Shown here in pieces: positions 16,678-26,099 of a stretch of DNA of 60,963 bases (positions are counted from its first letter, which is position 1; the number at the start of each line of letters is the position of its first letter). The notes below the pieces were generated by a model, which made no database searches, was not told where the DNA came from, and saw nothing but the letters and a program-made list of their open reading frames with translations. The stretch is from assembly GCA_025362495.1 (NCBI GenBank), contig JANYGI010000054.1, positions 1 through 60,963 on the forward strand. Direction: 5' to 3'. Origin of the DNA: Byssovorax sp. (GTDB taxonomy: Bacteria; Myxococcota_A; Polyangia; Polyangiales; Polyangiaceae). A program made the translations under genes and the position numbers.

Positions 16678-17603
16678 TACCCGCGCCTACTGGCCACGAG
16701 ATCGGCGGCGATCCCCGTGATCAGCCCCTGCACGAAGCGGATCGCCTCGTCGTCGTCGAGCGCGCTCTGCCACAGCATCTCCAGCGCCGAGCCCGCGAGC
16801 GAGAAGGGCAGCGCCTTCGCGCGCAGGTGGGGGCGCAAAGCCATGATCTCCCGCGCCTCGATCTCGGGCACCGTCGCCAGGAGCGCCGAGCCGTCCAGCA
16901 GGGCGCCGATACTCTGGAAGCTCGGTACCGAGACGCGGACCGTGCGGTGGATATCCAGCGCGTCCTCGACGACGCCACGGAGATCTCCGTTGTACGAGAC
17001 GATCACGTGCTCGTGCGCGAGGTAGCTTTGCACCGTGAGCTTCTGCGGCAGGCGCGCGTGACGCGGATCGTGGAGGCAGACGAAGCCGCCCAGGAACAGG
17101 GCCTTCCGTCGCGTGGCGGCGGGCATCTCGTCGGCGACGGTGATGGCGATATCGACGTTGCCCGACGCCAGTGCCTCTCCCACCGTGCGGAACTGCACCG
17201 GCAACACCACGAGGCGCATCCGCGGCGCCCCCGCCGCGAGAGCGCGGAGGAGCGGTGGCAAGAGCCATGTCTCGCTGGTGTCGGAGAGCCCGAGACGCAC
17301 CGTGCGCTCGCTGGTGCGAGCGTCGAACTCCGCGGGCGACAGGGCCGCATCGATCAGCGCGTCGAGGTGCGGCCGCGCTGTCCGGAGGAGCTTTTGCCCG
17401 CGCGCCGTGAGCGTGACGCCGCGCCCCGACCGCGCGAAGAGCGGCGCCCCGACGGCCTCGGCGAGGCGCTTCAGCGCGGCGCTGACCGCCGATTGGGTGA
17501 GGTAGAGCCGCCCCGCCGCGGCCGTCACGCTCCCTGCCTCGGCGGTGACGACGAAGGCCCGCAGCAGGTTGAGGTCGAGATCCCTTCCATGAACAGGGTT
17601 CAT
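16677..17603 (-). CDS. LysR-family transcriptional regulator
   Basis: A 308-residue protein. The N-terminal winged helix-turn-helix reads LNLLRAFVVTAEAGSVTAAA...LTQSAVSAALKRLAEAVGAPLF, the LysR consensus. Residues about 95-300 form the substrate-binding-like effector domain. The start is ATG 17603; longer frames upstream lack the family consensus. A nine-base-pair palindrome spans this start codon and could mediate autorepression. Upstream on the same strand lie a thioesterase and a quinone oxidoreductase-like gene, plausible targets. The effector cannot be inferred. Confidence 0.88.
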   Translation of the reverse strand: MNPVHGRDLDLNLLRAFVVTAEAGSVTAAAGRLYLTQSAVSAALKRLAEAVGAPLFARSGRGVTLTARGQKLLRTARPHLDALIDAALSPAEFDARTSERTVRLGLSDTSETWLLPPLLRALAAGAPRMRLVVLPVQFRTVGEALASGNVDIAITVADEMPAATRRKALFLGGFVCLHDPRHARLPQKLTVQSYLAHEHVIVSYNGDLRGVVEDALDIHRTVRVSVPSFQSIGALLDGSALLATVPEIEAREIMALRPHLRAKALPFSLAGSALEMLWQSALDDDEAIRFVQGLITGIAADLVASRRG

Positions 17604-17606
17604 GGA
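17586..17606. promoter_or_regulatory. Palindrome spanning the LysR start codon
   Basis: A perfect inverted repeat TCCATGAAC-AGG-GTTCATGGA at 17586-17606 overlaps the LysR start codon (17601-17603). A nine-base-pair arm with a three-base spacer is typical of a dimer binding site. It would place a bound regulator directly over the start of its own gene; alternatively it forms an mRNA hairpin that hides the start. Confidence 0.5.
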
Positions 17607-17782
17607 TAGCGTGTAGCCTGTTCGTTCGACGTGGGGGTCCTGATCGACGAGCCTCCGGGCCGAAAAGCCGCTCCGAGGTCGGCGTCGAGACCGTCCGCGA
17701 GGCGCAGCCACCGCATCCCCTGGGCGGTCTGCAGATCGCGTGTAGGCTCATCTGCGATGGAGCAGAGTGGCGGCCGTCGCCG

Positions 17783-18298
17783 TCACTTCACTACTTGCAC
17801 GATCAAGCACGAGGTGGTGGCCGTCGCGTAGAGCTTGCCATCCACCTTCCCGAAGAGCCGCGCCTCCGCGGTGGCCACGCGCCTGCCGGAGCTCACCACC
17901 TTACCCTCGGCGCGCACGACACCCGACTCCACCGTCAGAGCGCGGAGGAAGCGCACCTGGAGATCCATCGTGGTATAGCCGATGTCGGCCGCGAGGCCTG
18001 AATGCACGGCGCAGCCGAGCGCCGAGTCGAGCACCGTCGCGATCCAGCCACCGTGAACGGTGCCGAGCGGATTGTACTGCCACTCTGCCGGCGTGCCCTC
18101 GAACAGGGCGCGGCCAGGCTCGATCTCCACCAGCGCGAAGCCCAGGGTGTCGGCGATCGGCGGCGGCGGCAGCTCGCCCGTGACCAGGCGCTGCATGCCG
18201 GCGATGCCGCCGTACACCGCTCCTCCGCGCGCGTCGGACGACATGCTGGCGTAATCGTAGGTGCGGGTGCGGCGCTCGTACTTGATCTCATTGCTCAT
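17783..18298 (-). CDS. PaaI-family thioesterase (hotdog fold)
   Basis: A 171-residue hotdog-fold protein. The central motif YNPLGTVHGGWIATVLDSALG matches the PaaI/YbgC-type signature, with the HGG and the Asp in the following helix that act in thioester hydrolysis. The strand segment GYTTMDLQVRFLRAL is also typical. ATG 18298 was chosen because CAGGAGA precedes it and the frame upstream has no family match. It probably hydrolyses aryl- or acyl-CoA thioesters in the cytoplasm. The LysR gene follows 180 bases downstream and the quinone oxidoreductase-like gene lies upstream. Confidence 0.85.
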   Translation of the reverse strand: MSNEIKYERRTRTYDYASMSSDARGGAVYGGIAGMQRLVTGELPPPPIADTLGFALVEIEPGRALFEGTPAEWQYNPLGTVHGGWIATVLDSALGCAVHSGLAADIGYTTMDLQVRFLRALTVESGVVRAEGKVVSSGRRVATAEARLFGKVDGKLYATATTSCLIVQVVK

Positions 18299-18530
18299 CG
18301 AGGTCGGGTCTCCTGGGGCGATCGTAGAGGTACGACGTGGGGGCCCGGCTGGCATCCGAACAGGGCGCATGGTGGCGATTCATCCATGATCGCCCGGGGC
18401 TCTTGCCCGCCTTCCCCGGGGCTTCGCCGCGTGGCTGGCCCCGGAGCCCGCGTCGCTGGCCTTCGCGATCGCCGGAGCATCGCTGTGGCGCGCCCTGCTC
18501 TAGCCGCTCTACGAGCGGCGGATCGTGTCC

Positions 18531-19682
18531 TCACGGTGTGACGCCCAGGCTCGGGTTGATCACGTATTTCCCACCGGTGCTACGGCTGCTGTACGCAGCG
18601 ATGCTCTCCGGCGAGAGCGCCTCCGCCAGCGACACCTCCCTGGAGTAGCGGGTCGCGAACGTGGTCGTCAGCTCCGCCGCGACGCGCTGCTTCAGCGCCT
18701 GCACCGTCGCCGGGGCGCTCTTCTGGAGGAACGGAGTCAGCAGCCAGCCGCCCACGCCCCAGGCCATCCCGAAGCTCCGCTTGAGCACCGTCGGGCTCGT
18801 GTCGAGCCCACCGTAGATGTACACCTGCTTGTGCGTCGCGGAGCCGTAGCGACTGTAGCTCTTCGCGCTGCGGTTCAACGCGGCTTCCATGGCCGTCAAG
18901 ATCTGCCCGGCGAGCTCGCCGCCGCCGATGGCGTCGAAGGCGAGAGTGGCGCCGGTCGCCGCGAGCGCCGCGGTGAGATCGTCGACGAACGTGGGCGACT
19001 CGGTGTTGCACACGTGCGTCGCGCCCTGCTCGCGGAGGAGCGCCGCCTGCTCGTCCCTGCGGACGATGTTGACGAGGCTGACCCCGTCCTGGAGGCAGAC
19101 GCGGTTGAGCATCTGACCGAGGCTGGAGGCCGCGGCCGTGTGCGCGAGCGCGGTGTGCCCCTCGCTGCGCATCGTCGCGATCATGCCGAGCGCCGTGAGC
19201 GGGTTGATGAACGCCGAGGCCCCGTCGCGGGGCGTCGTACCGTCGGGGAGGACCAGGCATTGAGCCACCGCGACGACACGGAATTGCGAGTACATCGCGC
19301 CGCCGAGGACAGCCACCGTCTTGCCCAGGAGGGCTTGCGACGCCGCGGAGGAGCCGGCCTGAACGACCACGCCTGCACCCTCGTTGCCGACAGGCATCGA
19401 CTGCCCTACCCGACCGGCCATACCCTTCATCGCGGCCTCCGGTATCCGCGCCGTCACGATCGGACGCTCGGCCGTTCCAGAGCGGATCGCCGTGCTCAGG
19501 TCGGCGGGGCCGACCAGCAGCCAGAGATCAGAAGGGTTGATGGGCGAGGCTTCGATCCGCACGACCACCTCGTCAGGTCCGGGGCTCGGCGTGGGGATAC
19601 TGACGAGCGATAGCTCGAGCTCGCCTCCCTCCTTGACGAGAGAGCGCAGTTGAAGGGCGGTGGCTTCGGGGGCAGCGGTCAT
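18531..19682 (-). CDS. Quinone oxidoreductase-like medium-chain dehydrogenase (zinc-free)
   Basis: A 383-residue medium-chain dehydrogenase/reductase family protein. The N-terminal GroES-like domain contains VVVRIEASPINPSDL and GNEGAGVVVQAG, and the cofactor domain contains TAAASSLGQ, an NADPH-binding loop of the quinone oxidoreductase / enoyl reductase branch. No zinc-binding cysteine cluster is present. AGGAG precedes the ATG. The C-terminal part contains YGGLDTSPTVL and a hydrophobic stretch (GMAWGVGGWLLTPFL), seen in this sub-branch. It lies upstream of the thioesterase and LysR genes on the same strand, which may regulate it. Confidence 0.85.
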   Translation of the reverse strand: MTAAPEATALQLRSLVKEGGELELSLVSIPTPSPGPDEVVVRIEASPINPSDLWLLVGPADLSTAIRSGTAERPIVTARIPEAAMKGMAGRVGQSMPVGNEGAGVVVQAGSSAASQALLGKTVAVLGGAMYSQFRVVAVAQCLVLPDGTTPRDGASAFINPLTALGMIATMRSEGHTALAHTAAASSLGQMLNRVCLQDGVSLVNIVRRDEQAALLREQGATHVCNTESPTFVDDLTAALAATGATLAFDAIGGGELAGQILTAMEAALNRSAKSYSRYGSATHKQVYIYGGLDTSPTVLKRSFGMAWGVGGWLLTPFLQKSAPATVQALKQRVAAELTTTFATRYSREVSLAEALSPESIAAYSSRSTGGKYVINPSLGVTP

Positions 19683-19774
19683 GAAAAGCTCCTGGGGTCG
19701 AGATCGGGAGGGCGGCAGTCGGGCCGGCGTGAGGGTTCGTTCGATCGCGAACGATTCGTCGATTTCAGCGGCAA

Positions 19775-20812
19775 TCAAGGGCCCGGCGGCGGGTGAAGGC
19801 GCCGCCCGGTCACGGCCGCCATCACCCGCGCTTCGGCCACCAGGCGCGCAAACTCGCCAGGTAGCAGCGCTTGAAGCGCGTCGCTCCGCGCCACGCTCGG
19901 ATCCGGGTGGACCTCGACGGCCACGCCGTCGGCGCCGGCGGCGATCGACGCGCGCGAGAGCGGCGGGATGATCCGCGCGATGCCCGCGGCGTGGGCGGGA
20001 TCGACCAAAAGCGGCAGGTGCGTCCACTCGCGCATCAGCGGCAGCACGGTGAGATCGAGCGTGTTGCGCGTGGCCTTCTCGTAGGTGCGGATACCCCGCT
20101 CGCACAGCATGATCTCCCGCGCCCCGAAGGCGGCGAGGTACTCCGCCGCAAACAGCCACTCTTCCACCGTCGCGGCCAGACCACGCTTGAGCAGCACCGG
20201 CAGCCCCGAGCCAGCGACGGCCTTGAGCAGCGAGAAGTTCTGCATGTTGCGCGCGCCGATCTGGAGGCAATCGATGGAGTGATCGAGGAACGCCGGCAGA
20301 TCGGCGGCGTCCATGATCTCGCTGACGACGGGGAGCCCCACGGCCTCTCCAGCGGCCTTGAGCTGACTCAGGCCCTCGACGCCGAAGCCCTGGAACGCAT
20401 AGGGGCTCGTGCGCGGCTTGTACGCGCCGCCGCGGAGGATGTGAGCGCCCGCGTCGCGCACCGCGTGGGCGACCTCGAGCACGGCCTCGCGCCCCTCGAC
20501 GCTGCACGGGCCGGCGATGATCACCACGTCGTCGCCGCCGACGCGCACGCTGCCGACCCGCGCGATGGTGGGCCCCTCGCGGAAGGCGCGGTTGACGAGC
20601 ACCAGATCGGGGATGTCGGATTTGACGCGCGCTTCGATCGCCGGATCGCGCTCCAGCTCGACGAAAATGGCCGGTTTTATCTTGCCGATCACCGCGAGGA
20701 TCGGGCGCTCGCGCTCGGGTGATCGCACGGTGCGGTGGCCCTCGCGCTCGAGGCGCGCGCGCACCCCCTGCACCACGTCTTCCGGGGTGCCGCGGACGAA
20801 GCGGAGGATCAC
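19775..20812 (-). CDS. aroF: 3-deoxy-7-phosphoheptulonate (DAHP) synthase, type I-beta
   Basis: A 345-residue DAHP synthase that condenses phosphoenolpyruvate and erythrose 4-phosphate, the first step of aromatic synthesis. The start is GTG 20812, which overlaps the stop of the chorismate mutase-like gene in GTGA. Residues about 1-75 are a ferredoxin-like regulatory domain, as in Thermotoga-type enzymes. The catalytic barrel shows IIAGPCSVEG, LRGGAYKPRTSPYAFQG, ARNMQNF, LLKRG, LCERGIRT and DPAHAAG. It is the last gene of the tryptophan operon, which ties entry into the pathway to tryptophan supply. Confidence 0.92.
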   Translation of the reverse strand: MILRFVRGTPEDVVQGVRARLEREGHRTVRSPERERPILAVIGKIKPAIFVELERDPAIEARVKSDIPDLVLVNRAFREGPTIARVGSVRVGGDDVVIIAGPCSVEGREAVLEVAHAVRDAGAHILRGGAYKPRTSPYAFQGFGVEGLSQLKAAGEAVGLPVVSEIMDAADLPAFLDHSIDCLQIGARNMQNFSLLKAVAGSGLPVLLKRGLAATVEEWLFAAEYLAAFGAREIMLCERGIRTYEKATRNTLDLTVLPLMREWTHLPLLVDPAHAAGIARIIPPLSRASIAAGADGVAVEVHPDPSVARSDALQALLPGEFARLVAEARVMAAVTGRRLHPPPGP

Positions 20813-21039
20813 GAGCCGCTCCCGGTCGCCGGCGGCGTCGCGCGATCGATGACCGCGAAGACCTCGCGGAGCAGCTCGGGCGAGCACGGGCCGTCGTGGC
20901 GGCGGAGGAGATCGTCAATCGAGGGGGCCCGCGCCGGGTCGCCGGCGGGCGTCGTGGCAAGGAGGCGCGCCCGCTCGTCGAGGAGCTGCACGAGGGCCCA
21001 ATCGAGGTGGCGGAGCTGGTTTTTCAGGGCCGGCGTCAT
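20809..21039 (-). CDS. Small chorismate mutase-like (AroQ-type) protein, divergent
   Basis: A 76-residue protein with an AroQ-like first helix (LRHLDWALVQLLDERARL), matching the L-x-x-x-D-x-x-L-x-x-L-L-x-x-R pattern. Some residues that bind chorismate in the family, such as the Lys in the second helix, are not evident, so activity is uncertain. Its start overlaps the trpA stop (ATGA) and its stop overlaps the DAHP synthase start (GTGA). In Bacillus-type DAHP synthases an AroQ domain is fused to the enzyme as an allosteric sensor; here the two would be separate but cotranslated. Confidence 0.65.
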   Translation of the reverse strand: MTPALKNQLRHLDWALVQLLDERARLLATTPAGDPARAPSIDDLLRRHDGPCSPELLREVFAVIDRATPPATGSGS

Positions 21040-21866
21040 GACGTCTCCAATCCTTTCGAGAGCTCGCGGGCGAAGTCTTCGGCGGCGCGCGCGGCAGACT
21101 CACTGTCTCCGCCCGGCGCGGTGAAGGCGCGGTGAATGCGGTCGACCATCGCGCTCCCGACGATGGCGAGATCGGCGTGGGCGGCGACGGCGCGCACCTG
21201 CTCGGCCGTCGAGAGGCCGAAGCCGACGGCGACGGGGAGCTCGCCCGCGGCGGCGCGGACGCGGTCGAGGAAGCCCTCCTGCGCGGGATCGACCGAGGCG
21301 CGCGCGCCGGTGACGCCGAGGCGGCCGATGGCGTAGAGGAAGCCGCGGCTGAGGCGCACCGCGGCGGCGAGGCGCTCGTCGGCCGTGGTGGGCGCGGCGA
21401 AGAATATCGCGGCGATCCCGGCCTTTTCTGCGGCCGCGGCGAGCGGCGCGCCCTCCTCGACCGGGAGATCGGCGATGAGCACGCCGTCGGCGCCGGCCTC
21501 GGCGAGCGCGTTGCACGAGGCTCCCCAGCCGCGCCGCAGCAGCGGGTTGGCGTAGCCCATCACCACGATCGGCACCTCGCCCTCCGGCGCCTCGCGGCGG
21601 AAGCGCGCGATCAGATCGAGGACGCGATCGAAGCTCGCGCCCGCGGCGATCGCGCGCTCGGCCGCGGCCTGGAGCACCGGTCCATCGGCGACCGGATCGC
21701 TGAACGGGAGCCCGAGCTCGACGCAGGCGACGCCGGCGCGGTCGAGCCCGCGCAGCACCGCGAGCGTGGTGTCGAGCCCGCCGTCGCCGGCGGTGACGTA
21801 CGGCGCGAGGCCGCAGCGCTTCTGCGCGCGGAGCGCAGAGAGCCTGATTTGCAGGCGATCGATCAC
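21036..21866 (-). CDS. trpA: Tryptophan synthase alpha chain
   Basis: A 276-residue alpha subunit that cleaves indole-3-glycerol phosphate to indole and glyceraldehyde 3-phosphate. The catalytic Glu and Asp are in [16 protein letters not shown]. The phosphate-binding and loop regions are seen in [12 protein letters not shown] (the tyrosine position is YAIGR), [10 protein letters not shown] and VGSAMV. The normal length is about 265-275. It overlaps trpB by four bases upstream and the chorismate mutase-like gene by four bases downstream. It works in a complex with TrpB, tunnelling indole. Confidence 0.96.
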   Translation of the reverse strand: MIDRLQIRLSALRAQKRCGLAPYVTAGDGGLDTTLAVLRGLDRAGVACVELGLPFSDPVADGPVLQAAAERAIAAGASFDRVLDLIARFRREAPEGEVPIVVMGYANPLLRRGWGASCNALAEAGADGVLIADLPVEEGAPLAAAAEKAGIAAIFFAAPTTADERLAAAVRLSRGFLYAIGRLGVTGARASVDPAQEGFLDRVRAAAGELPVAVGFGLSTAEQVRAVAAHADLAIVGSAMVDRIHRAFTAPGGDSESAARAAEDFARELSKGLETS

Positions 21867-23059
21867 GTCGCACCTCCGGGATTTTGCTGGCCGAGCGCGG
21901 CGCGCAGCGTGTCGAGATCCTTGTCGCCGCGGCCCGAGACGTTGATGAGCACGCGCTTGCGGCGGAGCTTGTCTTTCTCTTTCAGCACCCAGCCGACGGC
22001 GTGCGCGCTCTCGAGGGCGGGCAAGATCCCTTCGAGCTTCGCGAGCGCCTGGAAGCCGAGGAGCGCCTCGGCGTCGGTGGCGTACGGGTAGGTCGCGCGA
22101 CCGCGATCGTGGAGCTCGGCGTGCTCCGGTCCGACGGCGGGATAGTCGAGGCCCGCCGAGACGCTGTGGGTCTCGCGCACCTGGCCGTCCGCGTCTTGCA
22201 GCAGGTAGGTGTAAGCGCCGTGGAGCACGCCCGGCGATCCGCCGGCGAAGCGCGCCGCGTGACGACCTCCGGCGATGCCCTCACCGCCGGCCTCGACGCC
22301 GACGAGCTCCACGTCGACATCGTTGGCGAAGCCGCGAAACAAGCCGATCGCGTTGCTCCCGCCGCCCACGCAGGCGACGGCGATGTCAGGGAGCGCGCCC
22401 GCCTGCGCGAGGATCTGCGCGCGCGCTTCCTGCCCGATCACCTGCTGGAACTCCGCCACGATCGACGGGAACGGGTGCGGCCCGAGCGCGCTGCCGAGGA
22501 GATAATGGCTCTCGTGCGGATCGGCGACCCAGGCGCGCATCGCCTCGTTGATGGCGTCTTTCAGCGTCTTCTGGCCGTGCTCGACCTCGATCACGCGCGC
22601 GCCGAGCAGCTCCATCCGCAGCAGGTTGGGGCGCTGCCGCGCGGCGTCGACGGCGCCCATGTACACCGTGCACTCGAGGCCGAGGAGCGCGCACGCCGTC
22701 GCCGTGGCCACGCCGTGCTGGCCCGCGCCGGTCTCGGCGAGGATCTTGGTCTTGCCCATGCGCTTCGCGAGCAGCGCCTGGCCGAGCGTGTTGTTGAGCT
22801 TGTGCGCGCCGGTGTGGAGCAAGTCTTCGCGCTTCAGCCACACCTCGGCGCCGATCGCCGCGGAGAGCCGCCGCGCCGGCGTGAGCGGCGTCGGGCGCCC
22901 CGCGTAGTCGCGGAGCAGCGCGGCGAGCTCGCTCATGAACGCGGGATCGCCGCGGAAGGCGAGCCAGGCGCGCTCCAGCGCTTCGAGGGGAGCCATCAGC
23001 GTCTCGGGGGCAAACACGCCGCCGTAGTCGCCGAAGCGGGTCGGTGCAGAAAGGCTCAT
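21863..23059 (-). CDS. trpB: Tryptophan synthase beta chain
   Basis: A 398-residue pyridoxal-phosphate enzyme that joins indole and serine to make tryptophan. The start is [14 protein letters not shown]-like, standard for TrpB1. The PLP lysine is in [13 protein letters not shown], followed by [13 protein letters not shown] and the phosphate-binding [19 protein letters not shown] near the C-terminus is also conserved. ATG 23059 overlaps the trpF stop (ATGA), and the stop overlaps the trpA start. The length is normal. Confidence 0.97.
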   Translation of the reverse strand: MSLSAPTRFGDYGGVFAPETLMAPLEALERAWLAFRGDPAFMSELAALLRDYAGRPTPLTPARRLSAAIGAEVWLKREDLLHTGAHKLNNTLGQALLAKRMGKTKILAETGAGQHGVATATACALLGLECTVYMGAVDAARQRPNLLRMELLGARVIEVEHGQKTLKDAINEAMRAWVADPHESHYLLGSALGPHPFPSIVAEFQQVIGQEARAQILAQAGALPDIAVACVGGGSNAIGLFRGFANDVDVELVGVEAGGEGIAGGRHAARFAGGSPGVLHGAYTYLLQDADGQVRETHSVSAGLDYPAVGPEHAELHDRGRATYPYATDAEALLGFQALAKLEGILPALESAHAVGWVLKEKDKLRRKRVLINVSGRGDKDLDTLRAALGQQNPGGAT

Positions 23060-23700
23060 GATCCGATCTCCTCCAGCGTTCCCCGAGCGGCGCGCACGAA
23101 GGCGGCGACGCGCACGGGATCCTTGATTCCAGGGCTGATTTCGAGGCGCGACGAGGCGTCGACCCCACGCGGGCGCGCTGCGCGGACGCGCTCCGCGACG
23201 TTGGTCTCGTCGAGCCCACCCGCGAGCAGGCTGGGCGCGAGGCGGGCGAGGATCGCGGCGCGCGCACCATCGACGCCGAGCCCCGTTCCACCGGGCGCCG
23301 AGGGGTGGTCGAGCACGAAGGCCGCGGCGATCCCCTGCCAGGCGGCGATCTCCGCCTCGGCCGTCTCGTCGGCGGCGACGCGCCGGAAGATGGGGAAATC
23401 GAAGCCTCTCCAGGCCTCGGGGCGCTCGCGCCCGCAGAGCTGCACCACGGTCGCGCCGCTCGCGCGCATCCACGCCGCGGCGAAATCGGGATCGCGATCG
23501 ACGAGCACGGCGACGGCGGGAACGCGACCGGCGATGACGTCGATGAGCCCGCGCGCGCGCTCGCGCGTGACAGCGCGCGGCGAGGCGGGGTACTCGACGA
23601 AGCCAATCGCCGAGGCGCCCGCGTCGATCGCGGCGAGGAGATCTTCCTCGCGCGTGATGCCGCAGACCTTCACCCGCGGGATGGTGATTTCAGCCCTCAC
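23056..23700 (-). CDS. trpF: Phosphoribosylanthranilate isomerase
   Basis: A 214-residue TIM-barrel enzyme that converts phosphoribosylanthranilate into CdRP. The catalytic Cys lies in VKVCGIT and the catalytic Asp in [29 protein letters not shown] and [11 protein letters not shown] are family motifs. Its start lies 11 bases inside the end of trpC, and its stop overlaps the trpB start. It is a separate gene here, not fused to trpC as in enteric bacteria. Confidence 0.95.
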   Translation of the reverse strand: MRAEITIPRVKVCGITREEDLLAAIDAGASAIGFVEYPASPRAVTRERARGLIDVIAGRVPAVAVLVDRDPDFAAAWMRASGATVVQLCGRERPEAWRGFDFPIFRRVAADETAEAEIAAWQGIAAAFVLDHPSAPGGTGLGVDGARAAILARLAPSLLAGGLDETNVAERVRAARPRGVDASSRLEISPGIKDPVRVAAFVRAARGTLEEIGS

Positions 23701-24490
23701 GCAAGGCCTCCTTCCACGCGCGCAGTGTCGCTTCCGGGTCGCCGGAGCGCATCAATGCTTCGCCCACGAGCGCGGCGTCGGCCCCGGCTGCGCGTACTCG
23801 GCGCAGATCGTCGACGGTCGCGATACCGCTCTCGGCGACGCGGACGAAGCGCGCGGGCACCTGCGGCAACAGGCGCTCGATGGTCGCGAGATCGATGGTG
23901 AACGTCGTCAAATCGCGGGCGTTGATCCCCACGAGATCTGGCTCGACGGCGAGCGCGCGTTCCAGCTCTTCGTCGTCGTGGACCTCGACCAGCGCGGCGA
24001 GCCCGAGCTCTCTCGCCACCGCGCGCAGCTCGCCGAGGCGCGGCCCTTCGAGCACGCACGCGAGCAAGAGCACCGCGTCCGCGCCCCAGAGCAGGCCCTC
24101 GATCACCATGCTCTCGTCGAGGAGAAAATCCTTGCGTAGCCGCGGCAAATTCGCCGGTTTCACCCGCTCCAGATCCGCGGGCAGGCCGCGAAAATGATCC
24201 TCCTCGGTGAGCACCGAGAGCGCCGCCGCGCCGCCGCGCGCGTAGCGCTGCGCCTGCTCCAGCGGATCGGCGGCGAGGGCCAGATCGCCCCTGGCAGGGG
24301 AGCGGCGCTTGATCTCGGCGATGATCTCCAGCGCGCTGGTCCGGAGGGCGGCCGTGAAGCGAGCGCGGCGCGCGGGATCGGGCACCGCGTCGCGCCGCAG
24401 CTCGGCGAGAGGCCGCTCGCGGCGGCGCGCGTCGAGGCGCGCCTGCACGCTCGTGAGGATCGGCTCGAGCCTGGTTCCAGCGGCCTTCAT
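23690..24490 (-). CDS. trpC: Indole-3-glycerol phosphate synthase
   Basis: A 266-residue TIM-barrel enzyme that closes the indole ring. Family motifs are IIAEIKRRSPARGDL (catalytic Glu and Lys), LSVLTEEDHFRG, LRKDFLLDESMVIEG, EVHDDEELERAL, VGINARDLTTF and VAESGIATVDDL. ATG 24490 overlaps the trpD stop (ATGA), and the C-terminus overlaps trpF by 11 bases. The length is normal. Confidence 0.96.
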   Translation of the reverse strand: MKAAGTRLEPILTSVQARLDARRRERPLAELRRDAVPDPARRARFTAALRTSALEIIAEIKRRSPARGDLALAADPLEQAQRYARGGAAALSVLTEEDHFRGLPADLERVKPANLPRLRKDFLLDESMVIEGLLWGADAVLLLACVLEGPRLGELRAVARELGLAALVEVHDDEELERALAVEPDLVGINARDLTTFTIDLATIERLLPQVPARFVRVAESGIATVDDLRRVRAAGADAALVGEALMRSGDPEATLRAWKEALREG

Positions 24491-25515
24491 CGCGCCTCCG
24501 CGGCCGCGCGGGCCGTGGTGATCCAGAGAGAAAACTTCGCCTTCGCGCGGCCCGAGTCGAGCGCCTCGCGCGCGAGATCGCAGCCCTCGCGCGCCGTGGC
24601 CGCGAGCGACGCGACGACGAGCGCCGCGCCCGCGTTGAGCACCACGGCGTCGAAGAGCGGCCCCTTCTCGCCGCCGAGGACGCGATGGAGCAGCGCGAGG
24701 TTGTGCTCGGCGTCGCCGCCGGCGAGCGCCGACGTGGGCGCGCTCGTGAGGCCGAGCGCCGACGCATGGAAGCCCTCGGCGGACGCGGCTCCGGCGCCCG
24801 AGCTCCACACCTGGTTGTCGCCGGCCAGCGTCAGCTCGTCGGCGCCGCCCGCGCCGTGGACGACGAACGCCCGCTCGTGGCCGAGCGCCGCGAGCACCGC
24901 CGCGAGGTCGGGGCCGCGGCGCACGTCGCCGACCCCGACGAGCTGCGCGCGCACCCGACCCGGGTTGCAGAGCGGGCCGAGGAAGTTGAAAATCGTCCTG
25001 ATTTCAAGCGCTTTTCGCACCGGAGACGCCGCGCGCAGCGACGGGTGGTACGCGGGCGCGAACAGGAAGGTGATGCCCACGTCTTCCAGCACCGAGAGCG
25101 CCGCGCGCGGCGAGAGCTCGAGCGGCAAGCCCGCCGCTTCGAGCAGATCGGCGCTGCCGGATCGCGACGAGATGGCGCGGTTGCCGTGCTTGATCACCCG
25201 CGCGCCGGCGGCCGCCGCGACGATGGCCGCGGCCGTCGAGAGGTTGAACGTCGCGAGCCCGTCGCCGCCTGTTCCACAGGTGTCGATCGCCCCGGGGAAC
25301 GGGTGATCGAAGGGGATCATCGCGGCCTGGAGCGCGTCGGCAGCGCCGGCGATCTCGTTCACGTCCTCGCCGCGCGTCGCCATCGACGCCAGCAGCGCGC
25401 CGAGCTGGATCGGATCCGCGCCCGCGGAGAGCGCCTCGCCGAAGACCGATCGCGCTTGCTCCCGCGACAGACGCGCGCCGCGAGCGCTGGCGTGGAGGGC
25501 CTCGGCGACGTTCAT
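24487..25515 (-). CDS. trpD: Anthranilate phosphoribosyltransferase
   Basis: A 342-residue enzyme that transfers phosphoribosyl from PRPP to anthranilate. The glycine-rich PRPP motif DTCGTGGDGLATFN, the anthranilate-binding KHGNRAISSRSGSADLLEA and the later FNFLGPLCNPGR and VVHGAGGADELT are all intact. It overlaps trpG (ATGA) at its start and trpC at its stop. The length is normal for the family. Confidence 0.97.
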   Translation of the reverse strand: MNVAEALHASARGARLSREQARSVFGEALSAGADPIQLGALLASMATRGEDVNEIAGAADALQAAMIPFDHPFPGAIDTCGTGGDGLATFNLSTAAAIVAAAAGARVIKHGNRAISSRSGSADLLEAAGLPLELSPRAALSVLEDVGITFLFAPAYHPSLRAASPVRKALEIRTIFNFLGPLCNPGRVRAQLVGVGDVRRGPDLAAVLAALGHERAFVVHGAGGADELTLAGDNQVWSSGAGAASAEGFHASALGLTSAPTSALAGGDAEHNLALLHRVLGGEKGPLFDAVVLNAGAALVVASLAATAREGCDLAREALDSGRAKAKFSLWITTARAAAEAR

Positions 25516-26099
25516 CGCCGCACCACGGCCTCGCCCGCGCGCTCGAGGAAGCGCGCGAGCAGCCGCTCGCCCTGCGGCGTCAGGATCGACTCGGGGTGAA
25601 ACTGCACGCCGTAGCGCGGGAGCTTCACATGCTTCACCGCCATCACCAGGCCGTCGCCGGTCCACGCCGTGAGGGCGAGCTCGGCCGGCAGCGTCGATCG
25701 CTTCGCGCGCAGCGAGTGATAGCGCCCCGCGGGGAACGGGTTCGGCAGATCGGCGAAGAGATCCGACTTGTCGTGGTGCACGAGCGACGCCTTGCCGTGG
25801 GTCGGCACGGGATCGATCTCCAGCTCGCCGCCGTAGCTCTCGACGAGGCCCTGGTGGCCGAGGCACACGCCGAGCAGCGGCATCGCGTCGGGCAAACGCT
25901 TCAACAAATCCGGGCAAATTCCAGCGTTTTCCGGGCGTCCCGGGCCAGGGCTGAGCACCACGGCCGAGGGCTGCCGGGCGATCACCTGCTCGACGGTGAT
26001 CGCGTCGTTGCGCACCACGTCGACCTCGGCGCCGAGGCCCGCCATCGCCTGGTAGAGGTTCCACGTGAACGAGTCGTAGTTGTCGATGAGGAGGATCAT
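25512..26099 (-). CDS. trpG: Anthranilate synthase glutamine amidotransferase subunit
   Basis: A 195-residue class I amidotransferase that supplies ammonia to TrpE. It starts MILLIDNYDSFTWNLYQ. The nucleophile is the Cys in PLLGVCLGHQGL, and the His and Glu partners are in YGVQFHPES. SPGPGRPENAGI is the usual early motif. It overlaps trpE and trpD by four bases at each end. In many bacteria the same subunit also serves p-aminobenzoate synthesis; no pabB is in the window. Confidence 0.96.
   Translation of the reverse strand: MILLIDNYDSFTWNLYQAMAGLGAEVDVVRNDAITVEQVIARQPSAVVLSPGPGRPENAGICPDLLKRLPDAMPLLGVCLGHQGLVESYGGELEIDPVPTHGKASLVHHDKSDLFADLPNPFPAGRYHSLRAKRSTLPAELALTAWTGDGLVMAVKHVKLPRYGVQFHPESILTPQGERLLARFLERAGEAVVRR

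Noticed and set aside
19683-19774. Extra small gene between the quinone oxidoreductase and DAHP synthase genes
   Set aside because: Only 92 bases, no start with a ribosome binding site, no coding pattern.
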